Origin: JAJPJX01 sp964568355
GTDB taxonomy: Bacteria > Acidobacteriota > Terriglobia > Bryobacterales > Bryobacteraceae
Assembly (NCBI GenBank): GCA_964568355.1
Contig: CAZMRK010000035.1
Span: 1-10,327 of the forward strand
DNA: 10,327 nt
Direction of reading: 5' to 3'
Shown here: positions 6,050-10,327 of the stretch, piece by piece
Layout of the letters: each line of letters begins with the position of its first letter
Position numbering within the stretch: the first letter of the stretch is position 1
Notes under the pieces: generated by a model
What the model was told of the DNA's origin: nothing
Databases searched by the model: none
What the model saw: only the letters and a program-made list of their open reading frames with translations
Translations under genes and position numbers: made by a program

Positions 6050-6452
6050 AATTGGGAACTTTGTCTATGTACGAAAGAGTGGAATTCGAAGATGCTTCTC
6101 AATCGGTTTGGGGTCCGGATCGCCCCAGCCCGGTGAAGGACCTTATCCTGGTTGAGCCAGAGAGAACACTTTTCCAGGTGGATTTCAATGCCGAGGGATG
6201 AGCCATCCGATAGGGATACAACAGCGAAGTTGGCGGACGGGCGATCTGATGGCACTGAAAAGGCGTAGTCCGGCTGACTTCTCTTATGGGGCTGAGCGAA
6301 GAGTGTGTTTGTCACACGTGCGTGGTTTCAAGCGACCGTCCCAGGGCTTTCGCTTCGGGATAGTGTGATCTATAGGAACGGCGGTAATGGCGGTTTGCGG
6401 TCTGCGTGTGACAGAACCGACTCCTTGCGTTCTATAGTGGTCCAATCGCGGT
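6050..6452. other. Stretch with only very short ORFs
   Basis: The largest sensible item is a 44-codon ATG ORF at 6067-6201 with no good ribosome site, followed by a 26-codon ORF in a different frame from 6189. The minus strand is open over much of 6007-6577 but those frames have no ribosome sites and no familiar motifs. I see no RNA gene or repeat here. Confidence 0.4.
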
Positions 6453-6824
6453 ATGCTGAAGTCTTGCCGGGAGCATATACGAGATCGCTGCAGCTTCACT
6501 CGGCGAGGTGAGACTGTACTTGAGCACGTCTGCGCGAATTGCCGTAGAGGAACTCCGATCGACGCTGGGATATGCATACCGCACGAACGCGATCATCGCC
6601 CTATGTCCGATCCGTGGGAGTATGCCTTCGGCGATGCTCGACGCATCAAATCCGAGGTTGTCTTCAATGTGGAGCGGGACCGCATAGTTCATATATTTTC
6701 GCTCCGGCTTGCTGGCGATTGGGACGCGGATTTTTTGTACTATCCACCCGGGCACGCCTCAGCACTCTATCACTGGTCCAGTACGGAAGGCGCTCTCCAT
6801 CCTTATCGAACGATAACTGAATAG
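6453..6824 (+). CDS. Hypothetical protein of unknown family
   Basis: This ATG-started frame of 123 codons is the longest in the low-GC stretch. A Cys-x-x-Cys (CANC, residues 27-30) is followed by an aromatic, acidic segment with SDPWEYAFGDARR, a predicted strand VVFNVERDRIVHIFSLRL and DADFLYYPPGH. I recognise no domain. There is no clear Shine-Dalgarno sequence; an internal ATG at 6603 begins the more protein-like half. Lower GC than its neighbours suggests transfer or relaxed selection. Gene or remnant cannot be decided from sequence alone. Confidence 0.35.
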   Translation: MLKSCREHIRDRCSFTRRGETVLEHVCANCRRGTPIDAGICIPHERDHRPMSDPWEYAFGDARRIKSEVVFNVERDRIVHIFSLRLAGDWDADFLYYPPGHASALYHWSSTEGALHPYRTITE

Positions 6825-6927
6825 GGGACGTGGGCGGCGGGGTCGGGATGGGCTACCCGGCCTTACGGATGAAGCGGTTGGCGGCTGCTTTTCATGGACG
6901 AGTGAGGGTTCGTTGTGGGGCGTAGCG

Positions 6928-6933
6928 TATAAT
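6928..6933 (+). promoter_or_regulatory. Consensus -10 box upstream of the DUF1385-prfA-prmC unit
   Basis: A perfect TATAAT predicts a start of transcription near 6940, about 20 bases before the chosen GTG start of the DUF1385 gene. No clear -35 hexamer is seen at 16-18 bases. It probably drives the three-gene unit that follows. Confidence 0.5.
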
Positions 6934-6959
6934 GGGTTAGGCAACACTTGAGAGGTCGT

Positions 6960-7955
6960 GTGTCTTTACGTACGTTTTTCCGCCTGTTTACCCATATTCA
7001 GATGATGCCCGTGCTCGAGAGCGGGCAGGAGACACTGGTGGGCGGTCAGGCCGTCATCGAAGGCGTCATGATGCGGGCTCCGCATAGCTACTGCGTGGCG
7101 GTGCGGAATCCCCAAGGGGAACTTATTACCGAGGAGCAGCCGCTGCCCCGGATGGGGGACCTGTATCGAATTTTTCGATATCCGGTCTTCCGGGGAGTGG
7201 GGACGCTCTATCAGGCCATGAAGCTGGGGCTGAAGGCGCTGAAGTTCTCGGCCAATGTTTCCCTGGAGGGGGCCACGCAGGAAAAGACGACACCGGAAAA
7301 GAAGCCTCCTTCGGAGATCTCCAACTGGGCCATCACCCTGAACCTGGTTTTCTCTCTGCTTTTCTTCATCTTCCTGTACAAGTTCATCCCGCTGTACCTG
7401 GTTACCCGGCTGGAAAAGATCTACCCCGTGCTCGAAGGGCGAATTGCTTTCAATGCCGCTGACGGCCTCATTCGCATTGCCATCTTCCTGGGCTTTTTGT
7501 ACTTCGTCTCGCGGATGAAGGACATCCGGCGCGTGTTCGAATATCACGGCGCCGAGCACAAGGTGGTCTTCAATTTCGAATCCGGCCTGCCGGTAAACGT
7601 GGAAAACGCGCAGACCTTTACGACCTTTCATCCGCGCTGCGGCACCAGCTTTCTGCTGGTGGTGATGATCGTCTCGATGCTGGTCTATGTGCTGGTTCCT
7701 TTTGACGGGTTCGTTGCCAAGCTGCTGGCGCGGGTCGCGCTGATTCCCGTGATCGCCGGGGTGAGCTACGAGCTGATCCGTTTCGCGGCGAAGCGCCGGG
7801 GATCGCTGTTGGCCACGCTGACGGCTCCGGGACTGTGGTTGCAGCGAATTACCACGAAGCAGCCATCGAATGAGCAGGCGGCGGTGGCAGTTCGCGCGCT
7901 CGAAGGCGCCATGGAACTGGAAAAAGCCCAGGGCGGGGAACTGGTCATCGCCTGA
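6960..7955 (+). CDS. DUF1385 family membrane protein (YqhQ-like)
   Basis: The product has 331 residues from GTG 6960. VGGQAVIEGVMMR (27-39) is the family's N-terminal signature. Four hydrophobic segments are predicted at about 124-148, 170-184, 230-248 and 254-276. Between the second and third lie the invariant-looking motifs YHGAEHK (195-201) and HPRCGTSF (224-231), whose His and Cys residues could bind a metal or form an active site, although no biochemical function is known to me. The tail contains PGLWLQRITT, also typical. GTG 6960 is chosen because AGAGG (6951-6955) precedes it; TTG 6948 and ATG 7002 are in-frame alternatives. It is followed by prfA after 9 bases. DUF1385 genes next to prfA and prmC are also known from Firmicutes, so a link to translation or simple operon conservation is possible. 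Confidence 0.88.
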   Translation: MSLRTFFRLFTHIQMMPVLESGQETLVGGQAVIEGVMMRAPHSYCVAVRNPQGELITEEQPLPRMGDLYRIFRYPVFRGVGTLYQAMKLGLKALKFSANVSLEGATQEKTTPEKKPPSEISNWAITLNLVFSLLFFIFLYKFIPLYLVTRLEKIYPVLEGRIAFNAADGLIRIAIFLGFLYFVSRMKDIRRVFEYHGAEHKVVFNFESGLPVNVENAQTFTTFHPRCGTSFLLVVMIVSMLVYVLVPFDGFVAKLLARVALIPVIAGVSYELIRFAAKRRGSLLATLTAPGLWLQRITTKQPSNEQAAVAVRALEGAMELEKAQGGELVIA

Positions 7956-7964
7956 TCGGAATTC

Positions 7965-9041
7965 ATGCAATTTCAGGACAAGCTCGAAAATATAGAAGGG
8001 CGCTATGAAGGACTGACGCGCCAGATGGCCGATCCGGCTGTCATCAACGACCCCGAGCAGTACCGCAAGGTCGCGAAAGCCCAAAGCGAGATCGCCGAGG
8101 TTGTCGGCAAGTTCCGCGAGTGGAAGAAGCTGGCGAGCGAACTGGCCCAGGCCCGCCAGATGCTCGCCGAGCCGGATGCGGAGCTGAAGGCGATGGCCGC
8201 CGACGAGGTGGCCTGGTTGGAACCGGAGATCGAGCGGGCCGAAGAGCAGCTCAAGATTCTTCTACTGCCGAAAGATCCGAACGATGAAAAGAACGTCGTG
8301 CTGGAGATTCGCGCCGGCACCGGCGGAGACGAGGCCACGCTGTTCGCCGCCGAGATTTTCCGGATGTACTCGCGGTACGCCGAGAGCCAGCACTGGCGCA
8401 TCGAGGTCACCTCGTCGAGCGAATCGGCCGTGGGCGGCTTGAAAGAAGTGATCGCGCTGGTGAGCGGCGACCGGGTTTACAGCAAGCTGAAGTACGAAAG
8501 CGGCGTACACCGCGTGCAGCGCGTACCGGCCACGGAGCAGCAGGGCCGGGTGCACACCTCGGCGATCACGGTGGCGGTACTGCCGGAGGCCGACGATGTG
8601 GAGATCAAGATCGAGCCGAAGGACATCCGCATCGACACGTTCTGTTCTTCCGGTCCCGGGGGGCAGTCGGTGAATACCACCTATTCGGCCGTGCGCCTTA
8701 CCCATCTGCCTACCGGCCTGGTGGTTTCCTGCCAGGACGAAAAGTCGCAGATCAAGAACCGGGCCAAGGCGGAGCGCGTTCTGCGATCGCGTCTGTACGA
8801 GCTGGAACTGCAAAAGCAGCAGGAGCAGTTGGGCGCCGAGCGCCGCAGCATGGTGGGCTCGGGCGACCGCAGCGAGAAGATCCGCACCTACAATTTCCCG
8901 CAGAACCGCGTGACCGATCATCGCATCGGGCTGACGTTGCATCAGTTGGACATCGTGATGGAAGGCCGGCTGGATCCCATCATCGATGCCCTGACTACTC
9001 ACTACCAGACCGAGAAACTCAAGGAACAGGCCGCCGCTTAG
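7965..9041 (+). CDS. prfA: Peptide chain release factor 1 (RF1)
   Basis: RF1 reads UAA and UAG stop codons in the ribosomal A site and triggers peptidyl-tRNA hydrolysis. The length of 358 residues is normal. The codon-recognition tripeptide is PAT (188-190), the P-x-T type of RF1 rather than the SPF of RF2. The catalytic GGQ is at 232-234 within CSSGPGGQSVNTT; Gln234 is the residue methylated by PrmC. The N-terminal half is the helical, coiled-coil-rich domain with RAGTGGDEA (116-124). The ATG follows the DUF1385 stop by 9 bases with a weak GGA site. The gene ends in TAG, a codon that only RF1 reads, and that stop touches the start of prmC. Confidence 0.97.
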   Translation: MQFQDKLENIEGRYEGLTRQMADPAVINDPEQYRKVAKAQSEIAEVVGKFREWKKLASELAQARQMLAEPDAELKAMAADEVAWLEPEIERAEEQLKILLLPKDPNDEKNVVLEIRAGTGGDEATLFAAEIFRMYSRYAESQHWRIEVTSSSESAVGGLKEVIALVSGDRVYSKLKYESGVHRVQRVPATEQQGRVHTSAITVAVLPEADDVEIKIEPKDIRIDTFCSSGPGGQSVNTTYSAVRLTHLPTGLVVSCQDEKSQIKNRAKAERVLRSRLYELELQKQQEQLGAERRSMVGSGDRSEKIRTYNFPQNRVTDHRIGLTLHQLDIVMEGRLDPIIDALTTHYQTEKLKEQAAA

Positions 9042-9869
9042 ATGACCGTTCAGACCGCGCTACTCCAGGGCACCAGGCTACTGGAGGAGGCGGCTATCGC
9101 TGTACCTCGCCTGACTGCCGAGGTGCTGCTATGCCACGCTCTGGGCCGCGAGCGGCCGTACCTGTTCGCGCATCCGGAGCACGAACTGAGCGAACTGGAG
9201 TGGATCCACTACGGGCGCTATCTGCATGAACGGCTGAAGGGCAAGCCGACACAGTACATCACGAAGAGGCAGGAGTTCTTTGGACGCGAGTTTCTCTTAA
9301 CGCCGGACGTGTTGATTCCGCGTCCGGAGACCGAGCACGTAGTGGAGACGGCAGTTCCCCTGACCGGACGCAATCAGAGAGTTCTGGACGTGGGAAGCGG
9401 CTCGGGCATTCTGGCGGTCACGCTGCAATTGGAAACCGGCGCGGAGGTTTGGGCCAGCGACCTCTCGAAGGCGGCGCTGCGCGTGGCTGCAAAAAACGCC
9501 CGGCGTCTGGGCGCGGCAGTGCGGCTTGTGGCCTGCGACCTGATGTCCGCCTTTGCCGATCGTTCGTTCGACCTGGTGGTGTCGAATCCGCCGTACGTGC
9601 CGCTCGCCGATCTCGCGGGGTTGCAGCGGGAGGTGCGGGATTTCGAGCCACACCTGGCTTTGTTCGCCGGGCCTACGGGTCTGGAGATCTATGCGCGGAT
9701 TGTGCAGGAGGCGGCGCGGGTGCTGCGGCCGGGAGGCTGGCTGGTGCTGGAGTTGGGATACAAAAGCGAAGCGGGAGTCCGGCAGATGCTGGACTCCCGC
9801 TGGGTTGAGGTTCAGGTAATGCCGGACCTGGCCGGCTTACCCCGAGTTTTGAGTGCGCGGCTCGGCTAG
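9042..9869 (+). CDS. prmC: Release factor glutamine methyltransferase
   Basis: PrmC (HemK) uses S-adenosylmethionine to N5-methylate the glutamine of the GGQ motif in release factors, increasing termination efficiency. The 275 residues match the family length. The N-terminal helical domain (about 1-75) is followed by the LIPRPETE linker motif (91-98), the SAM-binding VLDVGSGSG (114-122), an acidic ribose contact at Asp140, and the catalytic NPPY (182-185) that holds the glutamine amide; DLAGLPRVL near the end is also typical. The start ATG is immediately adjacent to the prfA stop (TAGATG), so translation probably depends on termination-reinitiation. The stop TAG lies in CTAG shared with the convergent gene. 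Confidence 0.96.
   Translation: MTVQTALLQGTRLLEEAAIAVPRLTAEVLLCHALGRERPYLFAHPEHELSELEWIHYGRYLHERLKGKPTQYITKRQEFFGREFLLTPDVLIPRPETEHVVETAVPLTGRNQRVLDVGSGSGILAVTLQLETGAEVWASDLSKAALRVAAKNARRLGAAVRLVACDLMSAFADRSFDLVVSNPPYVPLADLAGLQREVRDFEPHLALFAGPTGLEIYARIVQEAARVLRPGGWLVLELGYKSEAGVRQMLDSRWVEVQVMPDLAGLPRVLSARLG
9866..9869. other. Shared stop tetranucleotide CTAG of two convergent genes
   Basis: The plus-strand TAG of prmC (9867-9869) and the minus-strand TAG of the receptor gene (complement of 9866-9868) both lie in the palindrome CTAG. No intergenic space is left for a conventional terminator between the two genes. Confidence 0.9.
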
Positions 9870-10327
9870 AACTGCAGGCGGCCGCGCAATTCCATCTGCC
9901 TGCTGGCAGCGCCTTCCACCAGACTGTTGACCACACCGACGCTGCCGGGGACCGAGATGTTGGCCGACGGCGGAAGGAAGTTGGGGTGGTTGAAGGCATC
10001 CGACGCCGAGGCGGTGAAGGTGAAGTGGAAACGCTCGGTGATGTTGAAGGTCTTGGCGATCGAGATGTTCTGGTTGTTGTAGCCGGGCCCTTCCAGGATG
10101 TGCGCGCCGGAATTGCCCAGGCGGCCGGCCCCCGGGACCTGGAAGCAAGTGGGATCGAACCAGTGATTCAGGCTGCGTTCCCCCGAAGGCAGGTTGCCGT
10201 TGCAGGTGCGGTCCGGCAATCCACCGACCGTGTTGGTGTTGGACGGATCAGAGCCGGAGTAGATCGGCGAGAAGAAGTGGCCGGTTTCCAGATAGCCGAT
10301 CCAATACAACTGCCAGCCGCCCAGAAC
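9866..10327 (-). CDS. TonB-dependent receptor-like outer-membrane protein, C-terminal end (5' truncated by window)
   Basis: The minus-strand frame is open from the window edge to a TAG at 9866-9868, giving the last 153 residues; the apparent TTG start at 10309 is internal. Features are the LGNSG-x3-LEGPGYNNQNISIAKTF stretch characteristic of the end of carboxypeptidase-regulatory-like/Oar-type receptors of Acidobacteriota, then ERFHFTFTASASDAFNHPNF and a terminal phenylalanine (RLQF) for barrel insertion. It differs clearly from the receptor at the left end (a GPG-type tail and no glycine insert), so it is a separate paralogue. It is convergent to prmC and overlaps it by 4 bases. The ligand is unknown. 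Confidence 0.88.
   Translation of the reverse strand, partial: VLGGWQLYWIGYLETGHFFSPIYSGSDPSNTNTVGGLPDRTCNGNLPSGERSLNHWFDPTCFQVPGAGRLGNSGAHILEGPGYNNQNISIAKTFNITERFHFTFTASASDAFNHPNFLPPSANISVPGSVGVVNSLVEGAASRQMELRGRLQF

Larger units (their letters stand above)
5706..6947. other. 1.2-kb lower-GC region without a convincing conserved gene
   Basis: Between metY and the DUF1385 gene I find no recognisable protein family, RNA gene, transposase or array. A hand count of 5881-6420 gives about 53% G+C, with 6001-6120 nearer 43%, against roughly 65% in neighbouring genes. Short open frames in all three plus frames replace each other. The repeated palindrome CGATCG (5707-5712 and 5729-5734) follows metY but makes only a weak stem. 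A 7-bp stem GGTCGGG/CCCGGCC (6841-6847, 6856-6862) without a T-run ends the stretch. The picture fits decayed or acquired DNA. Confidence 0.6.

Noticed and set aside
6007..6577. Minus-strand ORFs in the low-GC stretch as real genes
   Set aside because: They overlap each other and lack ribosome sites and recognisable motifs; they are not clearly better than the plus-strand frames.
6966..8084. Long minus-strand ORF of 372 codons opposite the DUF1385 gene
   Set aside because: It is a shadow of a clearly conserved gene in GC-rich DNA; it is rich in His, Gln and Arg and shows no motif.
1..10327. The two receptor fragments at the window ends as a long inverted repeat
   Set aside because: They belong to the same broad family but their sequences differ throughout; no nucleotide-level repeat is visible.

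Overview
The window looks like chromosomal DNA of an Acidobacteriota member, probably of the Solibacter/Bryobacterales type. This rests on GC-rich coding sequence, on the C-terminal parts of two large TonB-dependent-receptor-like outer-membrane proteins of the carboxypeptidase-regulatory-like (Oar-type) class that is strongly expanded in that phylum, and on the gene content between them. The lineage is inferred from protein style; no rRNA or other marker is present.

Layout: (1) 1-1554, plus strand, 3' end of a TonB-dependent receptor-like gene with a poly-glycine insertion near its end. (2) 1555-1763, spacer with nested inverted repeats, a sigma70-like promoter and a dyad that could be an Rrf2 operator. 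(3) 1764-3148, a two-gene unit of an Rrf2-family regulator without cysteines and cysK, which starts on TTG two bases after the regulator's stop. (4) 3149-3379, a spacer with three consecutive hairpins, the last a strong terminator-like stem; it may encode a small RNA. (5) 3380-4336, a secreted Asp-box (BNR-type) protein. (6) 4374-5705, an O-acetylhomoserine sulfhydrylase (metY-like). (7) 5706-6947, a 1.2-kb lower-GC stretch with only weak short ORFs, perhaps decayed or foreign DNA. (8) 6960-9869, a DUF1385 membrane protein, prfA (release factor 1) and prmC (RF1/RF2 glutamine methyltransferase), closely packed. (9) 9866-10327, minus strand, 3' end of a second receptor-like gene whose stop codon shares the tetranucleotide CTAG with the stop of prmC.

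How the genes fit together: CysK joins sulfide to O-acetylserine to give cysteine, and MetY joins sulfide to O-acetylhomoserine to give homocysteine, so the left half carries both direct sulfide-assimilation enzymes plus a likely cysteine regulator. The regulator resembles CymR, which works in a complex with CysK in Bacillus; it ends in isoleucine, the residue that known CysK-binding partners insert into the CysK active site. The right half is a translation-termination module: PrmC methylates the GGQ glutamine of the release factor encoded directly upstream.

No CRISPR array, tRNA, rRNA, transposase or recognisable defence system was found. The most promising non-routine signals are the regulator/CysK pairing, the structured spacer after cysK, and two genes with an identical TAnAAT-N8-ATG arrangement that suggests leaderless mRNAs.
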